Assembly (NCBI GenBank): GCA_002280475.1
Contig: NCEB01000002.1
Coordinates: 1-64,000, forward strand
Direction of reading: 5' to 3'
From: Brevundimonas subvibrioides
Lineage (GTDB): Bacteria > Pseudomonadota > Alphaproteobacteria > Caulobacterales > Caulobacteraceae
DNA: 64,000 nucleotides
Below the pieces are notes generated by a model that searched no databases, was not told the DNA's origin, and worked only from the letters and a program-made list of their open reading frames with translations. Below are positions 35,343 to 43,214 of the stretch, piece after piece (the stretch's first letter is position 1; each line of letters begins with the position of its first letter). Both the position numbers and the translations under genes were made by a program.

Positions 35343-37556
35343 TCACAGACGCAGTGACAGCGACAGGCCGACGTTGCGGCCCGGCTGGGTGTAGGCGTCG
35401 ACGACGGCCGAGGTGTTCGCGACGCCCCGGACGTCGCTCCACCAGGAATAGGTCTCGTCGAAGACGTTGAAGACGCCGACGCGGGCGGTGACGCTGTCGG
35501 TCACGTTCCAGTAGCCGGTGACGTCGACCAGCTGAAACGCCTCGCCGACATAGCAGCCGTTGGCGGGCACGGCGTTGAAACAGGCCAGGCCGCTGGTGTC
35601 ACGCGCCTTCTTGGCGTCGGACCAGGTGACGATGACCTCGCCGCCGAAGCGTCCACGGGGCTCGTCCCAGCCCAGGCCGCCGACCAGCTTGATCGGATCG
35701 ATGGTCGGCAGGCGGGTGGTCGCGCCGGCGGTGGTCTGCTGCCCTTCCGCCCAGGCGCCGGCCAGGTTCAGGCGAAAGCCGTTGTCCCAGTCGATGCTGG
35801 CGCGGGATTCCAGGCCCGAGACCTCGACGTCGGTGAAGTTGACGAACTGGAACACGGCCGGGTTCGCCGGAGTGAAGCCGCCCGACACCACCTGCTGGCT
35901 GATGAAGTTCTCGTAGTCCGACTGGAAAGCGACGAACTGGAGCGCCATGCGGCCCCCGGCGAAATCGACGTCGCGGAACCGCAGGCCGGCTTCGACGCTG
36001 CGGCTGGTCTCGGGCTCCAGATCGGGGTTGGGAGCGGAGACGTATCCGAACGCGGCGTTGGAAAAGCCGTTGTTCACCTGGCTGGGCGTCGGGGCCTTGA
36101 AGCCCTCGGCATAGTTGGCGAACAGCTGGAACGTCGGGGTCGTCTGCCAGACGACGCCCAGCTTGGGCGACAGGCGGCTGTCGGACTGATCGGCGCGCGC
36201 CCCGACGTACAGGGGGTCGGCGTCGGTCGACAGCTCATAGGCGTCATATCGCAGGGCCGGGATGATCCGCAGCCGATCGCCCAGCAGGCTGATCTCGTCC
36301 TGCACGAAGACGCCGGCCAGCACATAGTCGGTCACGGGAAAGGGGCTGGTAGGGAAGGTCTCTCCGAACGGCGGCACGGTGCCGTCGCGGATGCCCTGCT
36401 GGCGGGTACTCGACCCGTCGCCGCCGAAGGTCAGGCGGTGGGAAATGCCCGCGAGGTTCAGCGTCGTGCGGGCGTCGGCGGCGAGGCCGTAGACCGCGTT
36501 GTCGAAGCGGTTGTCGCGGGTGCGGTCGACGGCGGGGGTGCGATCCTCGAAGGTGAACTGGCGGGTGGTCGCGTCCTGCCACCAGGCCGCGATCTGGGCC
36601 CGCTCCAGGCCGAAGACGTCGGTGCCGCGCCAGTCCAGACCGATGCGGTCACGGGTGGTCTCGTCCTCGGCGAGCAATTCCAGCACCGAGGCGGTGCGGC
36701 CGCTCAGCACATCGGCGGCGACGTCCACGTCATAGTGGTCATAGGTCAGGCGCAAGGCGTGGCCGGGCGCGACGTCCCAGACGATCTTGCCCAGCACGGC
36801 GTTGGACTGGATGTCTTGCGGGTTGGCGGTCGTCCGCAGGGCGCCGATGACGTCGTTGTCGCCGCCGGTCTCGGTCTCCCGGGCGTCGCGGCGGGTGTAG
36901 GCCAGGAGGCCCGAGACGGCCCCGGCGCGACCGGCCACGGCCAGGCCTTCGGTCCAGCCTTCGTCGGCGGAGCTGTAGGCGACCCGACCGCGCGCGGCGA
37001 AGGGGCGACCGTCGGTCAGCAGGTCGGCGGGGTCCTTGGTGGTGAAGCTGACCGCGCCCGCGACCCCGTCCGAGCCATACAGCGCCGAGGCCGGGCCGCG
37101 CAGGATCTCGACCGAGCGCATCAGATCGAGGTCCGAATAGCCGCCGCGCCCCACGCTCTGGGCCCCGAAGGTGAAGCCGTCGGGGCTGCGAACGCCGTCG
37201 ACGACGATCAGCACGCGGTCGCCGCCCAGGCCCCGGATGGTGAAGCCGGCGTTGCCGTCCCGGCCGGTGGTGCCGAGCGCCGCGCCGAAGCGGGCCGGCT
37301 GGCTGGGGACGCTGACGCCCGGCTCATAGCGGACCAGATCCTTGATGTCGGAGATCAGCAGCCGCTCGATCTGCTGGGCCGTGAAGACGCTGACGGTGGC
37401 AGGGGCCTCGTCCACGCGGGTCTCGGTGCGGGTGGCGACGACGGTGACGGGCGGCAGCCGGGTCTCGGACGGATCGGTCGCGTCGGGCTCAGCGAGGGCG
37501 GGCAGGGCGAGGATCAGGGCGGCGGCGGACACCGACAGGGACAGGGGGGCACGCAT
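35343..37556 (-). CDS. TonB-dependent receptor, haem/haemoglobin type
   Basis: A 737-residue outer-membrane receptor. A signal peptide (to about residue 22) is followed by a plug domain (VTVVATRTETRVDEAPATVSV, quoted nearly in full, then FTIRGLGGDRVLIVVDGVR and VEILRGPASALYGSDGVAG) and a 22-strand barrel ending VGLSLSLRL with the terminal aromatic replaced by Leu. NYAEGFKAPTPSQVNNGF is the FRAP/NPNL-type region of haem receptors. The start is ATG 37556, with TTG 37562 as an alternative. Candidate Fur boxes lie upstream and DUF6607 is downstream, so iron-limited haem uptake is the likely job. Confidence 0.88.
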   Translation of the reverse strand: MRAPLSLSVSAAALILALPALAEPDATDPSETRLPPVTVVATRTETRVDEAPATVSVFTAQQIERLLISDIKDLVRYEPGVSVPSQPARFGAALGTTGRDGNAGFTIRGLGGDRVLIVVDGVRSPDGFTFGAQSVGRGGYSDLDLMRSVEILRGPASALYGSDGVAGAVSFTTKDPADLLTDGRPFAARGRVAYSSADEGWTEGLAVAGRAGAVSGLLAYTRRDARETETGGDNDVIGALRTTANPQDIQSNAVLGKIVWDVAPGHALRLTYDHYDVDVAADVLSGRTASVLELLAEDETTRDRIGLDWRGTDVFGLERAQIAAWWQDATTRQFTFEDRTPAVDRTRDNRFDNAVYGLAADARTTLNLAGISHRLTFGGDGSSTRQQGIRDGTVPPFGETFPTSPFPVTDYVLAGVFVQDEISLLGDRLRIIPALRYDAYELSTDADPLYVGARADQSDSRLSPKLGVVWQTTPTFQLFANYAEGFKAPTPSQVNNGFSNAAFGYVSAPNPDLEPETSRSVEAGLRFRDVDFAGGRMALQFVAFQSDYENFISQQVVSGGFTPANPAVFQFVNFTDVEVSGLESRASIDWDNGFRLNLAGAWAEGQQTTAGATTRLPTIDPIKLVGGLGWDEPRGRFGGEVIVTWSDAKKARDTSGLACFNAVPANGCYVGEAFQLVDVTGYWNVTDSVTARVGVFNVFDETYSWWSDVRGVANTSAVVDAYTQPGRNVGLSLSLRL

Positions 37557-37592
37557 GGACAAGGCTCCGCTTGAGGACGGCGCTCTGGGTAA

Positions 37593-37619
37593 TGCGAATG
37601 CTTCTGCAATTCAATCGCA
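37593..37619. promoter_or_regulatory. Candidate Fur boxes upstream of the TonB receptor
   Basis: TGCAATT-C-AATCGCA at 37605-37619 is a 7-1-7 inverted repeat with one mismatch pair, the layout of Fur sites. It overlaps a second half-site group beginning TGCGAAT at 37593. The boxes lie 37 bases before the receptor start and 38 before the divergent lipoprotein gene. Binding is inferred from pattern only. Confidence 0.5.
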
Positions 37620-37656
37620 ATTATGAACCGAGCTGAGCCGTTCGCGTTCAGGGCGG

Positions 37657-38142
37657 ATGAAAACGCTCCTGCCGCTGCTGGCTGCCACCGCCTTGTCCGC
37701 CTGCGGCGAGAGCGGACCGGTCAATCCGCCGACCGAGCCCGCCCAGCCGATCGAGGTCGCCGACCCCGCCGCGCCCGCCGACGACGGCACCGTGTCCATG
37801 ATGTCCGGACGGGGCCCGACCAGCTTCGTCGGCCGATGGGCGGCGAACGTGGCCTGGTGCGCCGCGCCGCAGGGAGCGGAGCGGCCGATCGAGATCACGC
37901 CGACCCGCTTCGAAGGCTATGAGAACAGCTGTTCGATCGCCGCGATCGACGAGGTCGTCGATGGCTATATCGCCACCCTGGCCTGCGTGGCTGAAGGCCA
38001 GATGGCCTCGGAGCGCGTGCGGTTTCAGGTAACGGGTGACGTCATGCGCCTGACCTATCTGGACAGGGGAACGGAGGCGGTGACGCTGAACAAATGCACG
38101 ACGCTGGAGGAGACGGCGGTGTCGGCGGTTGCGGTGCCGTAG
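37657..38142 (+). CDS. Small predicted lipoprotein of unknown function
   Basis: A 161-residue protein with lipobox LSAC (Cys16) and a Pro-rich linker. The globular part (FVGRWAANVAWCAAP, then FEGYENSCSIAAIDEV and CVAEGQ) has four further Cys that could pair. I do not recognise the family; the layout is common among small Caulobacterales lipoproteins. It shares its upstream region, with candidate Fur boxes, with the divergent TonB receptor, so iron control is possible. Confidence 0.7.
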   Translation: MKTLLPLLAATALSACGESGPVNPPTEPAQPIEVADPAAPADDGTVSMMSGRGPTSFVGRWAANVAWCAAPQGAERPIEITPTRFEGYENSCSIAAIDEVVDGYIATLACVAEGQMASERVRFQVTGDVMRLTYLDRGTEAVTLNKCTTLEETAVSAVAVP

Positions 38143-38225
38143 GCAGCGTGATCCCAAAGGATCTTCAGTCCGATTGTGAAACCCAAGGTCTGCTTCCGAC
38201 CCAATGCAGACATCTACACAAGCAA

Positions 38226-38251
38226 AACGCCCGGCCTTTCGACCGGGCGTT
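38226..38251 (-). terminator. Terminator of the small Cys-rich gene pair
   Basis: A 9-bp stem, AACGCCCGG with CCGGGCGTT and an 8-base loop. On the minus strand it is followed by TTTGCTTG, so it ends transcription of the genes at 38274 and 38479. Confidence 0.75.
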
Positions 38252-38273
38252 CCACACCTAACTCAGCAAAGAG

Positions 38274-38429
38274 CTAGGGGCAGCAAGGCATCGAAGCGCC
38301 TTGGCAGCAGGCCGCCAGGGCATCGCAGCAAGAGGCGACGGCCTGGATCACGGTCTCGGGAGACGCCGCAAAAGCGGCGGTTCCGGATGCGAGCAGGATC
38401 AGACCTGCCACAGCAAAAACGTTCTTCAT
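38274..38429 (-). CDS. Small exported Cys-rich protein
   Basis: A 51-residue preprotein: signal peptide (MKNVFAVAGLILLASGTAAF) then about 29 mature residues holding three Cys pairs, SCCDALAACC and MPCCP. The CC-x5-CC-x6-CC spacing suggests soft-metal binding in the periplasm, or disulfides. The start is ATG 38429; the longer frame has no support. It follows the 105-residue Cys-containing gene by 49 bases on the same strand. Local base composition is less GC-rich than its neighbours. Family unknown. Confidence 0.6.
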   Translation of the reverse strand: MKNVFAVAGLILLASGTAAFAASPETVIQAVASCCDALAACCQGASMPCCP

Positions 38430-38478
38430 TTGATTATTCCAGATGTGATGGGTGATTTGAGTTCGTTGCCGCCCAGCA

Positions 38479-38796
38479 TTATCGGGGGGGCGGGTCATCG
38501 CCTTCAACGATCACTGACGTCAATCTTGGGTAGCCGCTCAGATAGGACACAGGCTCGAAGACCTTCACCTCACCCACAACAACCGGGGCTACCAGCAGGG
38601 CGTGGCAGATAACCGCGCAGTCTGGCGAACATGGTGGGGAGCCCTTCTTCGAAGTCATATCCGCGCAGGGCTCATCGGACGTGACCTTCATCATCGACGC
38701 AGGCGCTGCGACGCTGACCGATGAAACCATCAGCATGGCGAGAACCGCGAACGCGGCTCCAACTAACGAGGCGATGTGACTGCGGATCGGCTTCAT
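38479..38796 (-). CDS. Small exported Cys-containing protein, possibly metal-related
   Basis: A 105-residue protein with a long hydrophobic N-terminal segment (about 12-31) that may be a signal peptide or anchor. The middle has EPCADM and PPCSPDCAVICHALL, four Cys with a His and Met nearby, and the end is DDPPPR. The layout and the PPPR end recall small proteins next to copper-resistance genes, but no such genes are adjacent, so this is a weak guess. It is the first gene of a two-gene unit with the one at 38274. Confidence 0.6.
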   Translation of the reverse strand: MKPIRSHIASLVGAAFAVLAMLMVSSVSVAAPASMMKVTSDEPCADMTSKKGSPPCSPDCAVICHALLVAPVVVGEVKVFEPVSYLSGYPRLTSVIVEGDDPPPR

Positions 38797-39027
38797 CTCA
38801 GATCGATCAATGACTGACTTCTCTTACGACGCCAACTGGGCCGAAGTTACCCGCGACGCTCAACGGTGATCGCAACGTCCGCTAGCCACCCATAGGCGAC
38901 CGTCTGGTCCCGACCCAAAGCGAACCGTCTAGGATGTGCTGTCGCTGCACGGGGCTGGTGGCGGCACCTCGGATCGTTGTGTCATGCTCATCGTTGGAAC
39001 AGGCAGACCGACGGAAGGCTGGATGGC

Positions 39028-39198
39028 ATGGATGGGTGGAGCGACGCTATCGAAAAAGCAAAGGTGGCCGTGGCGCGATCGAAGGCAATCTGTCGGCAGG
39101 CTCAAGAAACCCGAAACCGTGTCCGCGAAATTCGCTCCGTGATGGTCGAGCGCCGCCTAGAGGCGGAGGCCAAACGGGCGAACAGCCTTCGATATTGA
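39028..39198 (+). CDS. Hypothetical 56-residue helical protein
   Basis: A short frame beginning MDGWSDAIEKAKVAVARSKA and rich in Arg, Lys, Glu and Ala, consistent with one long charged helix or coiled coil. GGAAGG lies about 9 bases before ATG 39028. It sits alone between the Cys-rich pair and ychF. Overlapping frames exist, so it is called only because its residue make-up is protein-like. A longer version from TTG 38977 is less likely. Confidence 0.35.
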   Translation: MDGWSDAIEKAKVAVARSKAICRQAQETRNRVREIRSVMVERRLEAEAKRANSLRY

Positions 39199-39297
39199 TG
39201 GCAGGGCATGGTTGCGACTTTCGGGTCTGAGGTCGATGACCGCTTCCCACCCGTGGCGGACAGCCGCAACGTCGATAAAGCGGCTCGCACGCCTGCC

Positions 39298-40413
39298 TCA
39301 GCTGAACAGGAAGTTCATCACGTCGCCGTCCTTGACGACGTAGCTCTTGCCCTCGGCGCGCAGCTTGCCGGCCTCGCGGGCCTTGGCCTCGCCGCGGAGC
39401 GCGACGTAGTCGTCGTAGGCGATGGTCTCGGCGCGGATGAAGCCCTTCTCGAAATCGGTGTGGATCACGCCCGCCGCCTGGGGGGCCGTGTCGCCGATGT
39501 GGATGGTCCAGGCGCGGGCCTCCTTGGGGCCCACGGTGAAATAGGACTGCAGCCCCAGCAGGGCATAGGCCTCGCGGATCAGGCGGTTCAGGCCGGGCTC
39601 GGCCAGCCCCATGCTCTCCAGGAACTCCAGCTGCTCGGCCTCGTCGAGCACCGCCAATTCGGAATCGATCTTGGCCGAGATCACGACGGTGTTGGCGCCG
39701 TCGGCCCTGGCGCGCTCGGCCACCTTGTCGGACAGGTCGTTGCCCTTGTCGGCGGAGGTCTCGTCGACGTTGGCGACATAGAGGGCGGGCAGGGCGGTCA
39801 GCAGCTGCAGCATGTCCCAGGCCTTGCGGTCCTCCCTGGACACCTCGGGCAGGGCGGTGCGGGCGGGCTTGCCGGCGTTCAGCTTCGACAGGGCCAGGTC
39901 GACCAGCTTCAGGCTCAGCTGGCTCTCCTTGTCGCCGCCCTTGGCGCGTTTTTCCATCTGGACGCGACGACGCTCCAGGCTCTCGAGGTCGGCGAGCATC
40001 AGCTCGGTCTCGATGATCTCCAGGTCCGAGATCGGATCGATGCGGTTCTCGACATGGGTGATGTCGTCGTCGACGAAGCAGCGGGCGACGAAGGCCACGG
40101 CGTCGCAGTCGCGGATGTTGGCCAGGAACTGGTTGCCCAGCCCCTCGCCCTTGGAGGCGCCGCGCACCAGGCCGGCGATGTCGACGAAGGTGATGCGCGA
40201 GGGGATGATCTCCTTGGACCCCGCGATCTCGGCCAGGACGTTCAGGCGCGGTTCCGGCACGGCGACGTCGCCGGTGTTCGGCTCGATGGTGCAGAACGGA
40301 TAGTTGGCCGCCTGGGCCGCCGCCGTCTTGGTCAGGGCGTTGAACAGGGTGGACTTGCCGACATTGGGCAGGCCGACGATCGCGACTTTTTTTCCGGTCG
40401 GATCAGGCCCCAC
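39298..40413 (-). CDS. ychF: Redox-responsive ATPase YchF (Obg-like)
   Basis: A 371-residue P-loop protein: GLPNVGKST (Walker A), DIAGLVRGASKGEGLGNQFL (switch region) and a C-terminal TGS domain ending DVMNFLFS. The usual GTPase NKxD is replaced by NVDE, which explains ATP preference in this family. It binds ribosomes and affects stress responses. It is downstream of pth on the same strand, a common pairing, but here a PCuAC gene lies between. The start shown is ATG 40413. Confidence 0.96.
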   Translation of the reverse strand: MGPDPTGKKVAIVGLPNVGKSTLFNALTKTAAAQAANYPFCTIEPNTGDVAVPEPRLNVLAEIAGSKEIIPSRITFVDIAGLVRGASKGEGLGNQFLANIRDCDAVAFVARCFVDDDITHVENRIDPISDLEIIETELMLADLESLERRRVQMEKRAKGGDKESQLSLKLVDLALSKLNAGKPARTALPEVSREDRKAWDMLQLLTALPALYVANVDETSADKGNDLSDKVAERARADGANTVVISAKIDSELAVLDEAEQLEFLESMGLAEPGLNRLIREAYALLGLQSYFTVGPKEARAWTIHIGDTAPQAAGVIHTDFEKGFIRAETIAYDDYVALRGEAKAREAGKLRAEGKSYVVKDGDVMNFLFS

Positions 40414-40529
40414 GGGTCATGCTGGACCTTGATTCACGGCATCGGCGAAATCGCGAAGCGATTTCTCCTCAACCGATCAAGGTCTAGCGGGTTCGGTGCG
40501 GTTTGTCAGGCGCGCCGTTCTGTTGCGCC

Positions 40530-41030
40530 TCAGTGCCCGCTGTGGTCCTCGTCCGCGACGGTCGGCTGGCCCACGCTGGCCACGACCTCGACCGCGGCCG
40601 CCGTGGCGAAGGTCAGGGTCAGGGGCACGCTCTGGCCCGCGCGCAGCGGCTCGGCCACGCCCATCAGCATGATGTGGGTGCCGCCGGGCTTGAGCTCGAC
40701 CGTCTCGCCGGCGGGCAGGGGCAGGCCCGCCTCCAGCTCGCGCATCATCATCATGTTGGACTCCATGCGCGTCTCATGGATCTGGCCCAGGGCGGCGACC
40801 GGGCTGGCGACCGAGACCAGGGTGTCGGCGACGGGCGAGGTGACGGTCATGTAGCAGCCGGTGACCTGACGCCCGTTCGGCGTCGGGCGGCACAGGGCGT
40901 CGGTGACGGCGACGGTCGCGGCGGCGTCGCTGGCCGCGCTCCCGCCGCTGGGCTCCGAGCAAGCGGCAACGGCGAAGCACGTCGTGATGAGCAGGGAGAG
41001 CCTCGCGGCCGTCGAAACGTTCAGAGTCAT
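40530..41030 (-). CDS. PCu(A)C-type periplasmic copper chaperone (lipoprotein)
   Basis: A 166-residue protein; VAAC gives a lipobox Cys at residue 24. The copper motif H-M-x10-M-x21-H-x-M is readable in HETRMESNMMMMREL and GGTHIMLMG. PCuAC proteins hold Cu(I) for building the CuA and CuB sites of cytochrome oxidase. A His-rich end (DEDHSGH) could add metal binding. The start is ATG 41030; an in-frame ATG at 41069 is the alternative. It lies between pth and ychF on the same strand. Confidence 0.85.
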   Translation of the reverse strand: MTLNVSTAARLSLLITTCFAVAACSEPSGGSAASDAAATVAVTDALCRPTPNGRQVTGCYMTVTSPVADTLVSVASPVAALGQIHETRMESNMMMMRELEAGLPLPAGETVELKPGGTHIMLMGVAEPLRAGQSVPLTLTFATAAAVEVVASVGQPTVADEDHSGH

Positions 41031-41099
41031 CCAATGGCATCCGGTCAGGGGACGTCGAGAGTTCGCCATAGCGTTGCGCGTCCTCCGACGCCATCGCGA

Positions 41100-41729
41100 C
41101 TATTCGCCCGAGGTCTGCCCGGTTCCGCCGCCTTGCGCCGCCTGGCGGGGGCTGAACTTGGGGGCGGGGGCCAGGCGCAGGACCTCCCCCTGATAGCGGT
41201 CGTCCTCGCCGCGCACGGCGAAGGGCAGGGCGTCGGCGCAGGCGGTCAGCAGGGCCTCCAGCCAAGGCTGTTCGGCCTTGTGGAAGTCGCTCAGCACATG
41301 ACCGTGGACCCGTTTCGGATCGCCGGGGTGGCCGACGCCCATCCGCGCGCGGCGGAAGTCGGGGCCCAGCTGGCTGATCAGACTGCGCACGCCGTTCTGA
41401 CCGGCCGCGCCGCCGCCGGTCTTCATGCGGAACCGGCCGGGGGCCAGGTCGATCTCGTCATGGAAGACGATCACCGAGGCCGGGTCGACCTTGTAGAACC
41501 GCGCCGCCTCTCCGACCGCGCGGCCGCTCTCGTTCATGAAGGTCTGGGGCTTCATCAGCAGGACCTTGGTGCCCTCGACCTCGCCCTCGGCGATCACCGA
41601 CTGGAACTTGGCGCGAGGGCTGCCGAACCGCCAACGACGCGCGATCTCGTCCACGGCCATGAAGCCGATGTTGTGGCGGTTCTTCTCGTATCTGGTGCCC
41701 GGATTGCCCAGGCCGGCGATGATGAGCAT
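41100..41729 (-). CDS. pth: Peptidyl-tRNA hydrolase
   Basis: A 209-residue essential hydrolase that frees tRNA from stalled peptidyl-tRNA. Family residues are clear: GLGNPGTRYEKNRHNIGFM with catalytic His20, FMNESG, and DEIDLAPGRFR. It has a short Pro/Gly/Ser-rich C-terminal extension. The start ATG overlaps the stop of the upstream mazF-like gene as TGATG, so its translation is probably coupled to the toxin gene. rplY, the usual neighbour, lies beyond the module. Confidence 0.96.
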   Translation of the reverse strand: MLIIAGLGNPGTRYEKNRHNIGFMAVDEIARRWRFGSPRAKFQSVIAEGEVEGTKVLLMKPQTFMNESGRAVGEAARFYKVDPASVIVFHDEIDLAPGRFRMKTGGGAAGQNGVRSLISQLGPDFRRARMGVGHPGDPKRVHGHVLSDFHKAEQPWLEALLTACADALPFAVRGEDDRYQGEVLRLAPAPKFSPRQAAQGGGTGQTSGE

Positions 41730-42055
41730 CAGCGCTGCATTCCGAGGACGAATACAATTCCAGCCTCGATCAAGGACAGATCTCCGTCCTCCAAGCGCCC
41801 GATGACGAAGCCGCAGCGATCGCGTGGCGTTGCCTGAAGCTTATCGGTCATCGCCAGAGACGTAGAGCGCAGTCCATTTGCCTCGGAAGGTTCGATCTGG
41901 GGGCGGTGTGGTGCCTGGAACTCCACCCGGCTTGTGAGAGGGCAGATTATCACGGTGTTGGAGCCAGTCAGCGTGTCTGATTGAACGATCACCACCGGTC
42001 GTGGTTTACCCTGTTCGCGGGGCAAGACGGCGGTGACGACGTCGCCTCGGTTCAT
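41729..42055 (-). CDS. mazF: MazF/PemK-family endoribonuclease toxin
   Basis: A 108-residue toxin with the MazF fold: opening MNRGDVVTAVLPREQGKPRPVVIVQ, quoted as GDVVTAVLPREQGKPRP, then TVIICPLTS and LRSTSLAMTDKLQAT, with the conserved Arg and Ser/Thr of the active site. MazF cleaves RNA at short motifs. It overlaps the antitoxin stop by four bases (ATGA) and the pth start by one base. The gene lies between rplY and pth, so it is inserted in a core neighbourhood. Confidence 0.92.
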   Translation of the reverse strand: MNRGDVVTAVLPREQGKPRPVVIVQSDTLTGSNTVIICPLTSRVEFQAPHRPQIEPSEANGLRSTSLAMTDKLQATPRDRCGFVIGRLEDGDLSLIEAGIVFVLGMQR

Positions 42056-42276
42056 TCGTAAGGTGGCCAGGTCTCAAGAGCGGCTGCATCGAGAAAATCC
42101 TGCAGTTCCCCGGCTTCCACGCTGTTCCTTTCTCGCTCGAAGGCAGCCTTCATCGCCTCACGAAATCCCGGAACATCGGGATCGAGCGTCCAGATGCGGA
42201 CCTGCTTCAACCCCGCCGCTTTCTTGCGCTCGCGGTAGGCCTTGTACTTGTTCGGCTTGGGCGCGTGGACGTTCAT
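42052..42276 (-). CDS. MazE-like (DUF3018) antitoxin
   Basis: A 74-residue protein with the motif KYKAYRERKKAAGLKQVRIW, the DNA-binding head of the MazE-family antitoxins formerly DUF3018, and a C-terminal acidic/aromatic tail (FLDAAALETWPPYE) that would wrap the toxin. The start is ATG 42276; GTG 42297 would add seven residues. It is first in the pair with mazF and follows an intrinsic terminator after rplY, so it probably has its own promoter in 42277-42320. Confidence 0.88.
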   Translation of the reverse strand: MNVHAPKPNKYKAYRERKKAAGLKQVRIWTLDPDVPGFREAMKAAFERERNSVEAGELQDFLDAAALETWPPYE

Positions 42277-42320
42277 GGGTGGATGGTAGCGCGCCACCGT
42301 CGCTTTCGCAAACGGCAGGC

Positions 42321-42354
42321 AAACAAAAGCCCGCCGGGCCGGAGCCGGGCGGGC
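42321..42354 (-). terminator. Terminator downstream of rplY
   Basis: GCCCGCC at 42329 pairs with GGCGGGC at 42348, and on the minus strand the stem is followed by TTTTGTTT. It separates rplY from the toxin-antitoxin pair, so the module and pth need a promoter of their own or read-through. Confidence 0.8.
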
Positions 42355-42378
42355 CGATGTTCAGCGACGATCCGGGGA

Positions 42379-43086
42379 TCAGCCTTCGGTCTTTTCGCCG
42401 TCTTCCGCAGCGTCGTCGCCGCCCTGTTCGGTGGCTGGAACCTCGCCGGCCTCGACGGCGGCGGCTTCGGCCTCGGCGGTCTCTTCGGCGATGGCTTCCT
42501 CGATCTGATCGGCGGCGATGGCGGCAGACGAGACCTTGATGGAGGCGATGACGAAGTCACGGTCGGTAATGGTGGCCTCGACGTCCGAGGGGACCTTGAC
42601 GTCCGACCAGCGGATGGTGTCGCCCAGCTTGTGGCCGGCCAGATCGACGATCAGGTCTTCGGGGATGTGGTTGGCCTTGACCAGGATCTCGACCGAGTGA
42701 CGGACGATCTCCAGCGTGCCGCCCTGGCGGAAGGCCTTGCACTGATCTTCGTTGATGAAGTGGATCGGCACTTCGATCTTGATGGTCTGGTTCTCGTCGA
42801 CGCGCATCAGGTCGAAGTGCAGGGGGCGGTCCGACACGGGGTCGAACTGCACGTCCTTGGCGATGACCGACTGGCTTTCCTGGCCGTACTTCAGGGTCAC
42901 CAGGTGGCCCAGAAGCTTGCCGGTGTAGAGGTTCTTGCGGAAGTCCTTCTCGTTGACCGAGATGGCCACCGGGGCCTTGTCGCCGCCATACAGGACGCCG
43001 GGGACCATGCCGGCGCGACGGGCCGCGCGGGCGCCGCCGGTGCCGGTGTTTTCGCGGACGTCCACGTTCAGAATGATCTCGGCCAT
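42379..43086 (-). CDS. rplY: 50S ribosomal protein L25 / general stress protein Ctc
   Basis: A 235-residue long-form bL25. The N-terminal 5S-rRNA-binding domain (MAEIILNVDVRENTGTGGAR, RRAGMVPGVLYGG) is followed by the Ctc beta domain (LHFDLMRVDENQTIKIEVP and GHKLGDTIRWSDVKVP) and an acidic Ala/Glu-rich tail from about residue 195. It binds 5S rRNA in the large subunit. The start ATG 43086 has GAGGCGAG upstream. An in-frame upstream extension is unlikely to be translated. Confidence 0.96.
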   Translation of the reverse strand: MAEIILNVDVRENTGTGGARAARRAGMVPGVLYGGDKAPVAISVNEKDFRKNLYTGKLLGHLVTLKYGQESQSVIAKDVQFDPVSDRPLHFDLMRVDENQTIKIEVPIHFINEDQCKAFRQGGTLEIVRHSVEILVKANHIPEDLIVDLAGHKLGDTIRWSDVKVPSDVEATITDRDFVIASIKVSSAAIAADQIEEAIAEETAEAEAAAVEAGEVPATEQGGDDAAEDGEKTEG

Positions 43087-43100
43087 CGGGCTCGCCTCAA

Positions 43101-43137
43101 CAACAAAAGCGCCTGCGCCGTCAGGGCGCGCACAGGC
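43101..43137 (-). terminator. Possible terminator of the upstream lipoprotein gene
   Basis: An imperfect hairpin (GCCTGTGCGC with GCGCAGGC on the minus strand) is followed by GCTTTTGTTGTT. It lies 78 bases past the stop of the lipoprotein gene at 43215 and just before rplY. Confidence 0.55.
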
Positions 43138-43214
43138 GGGGTCATCAACCCTCGAATTCAAGAGCGCGGGCTATTACACGCAAGCGTCGGTGGACGCAAC
43201 CGGGCAACCCTGCC

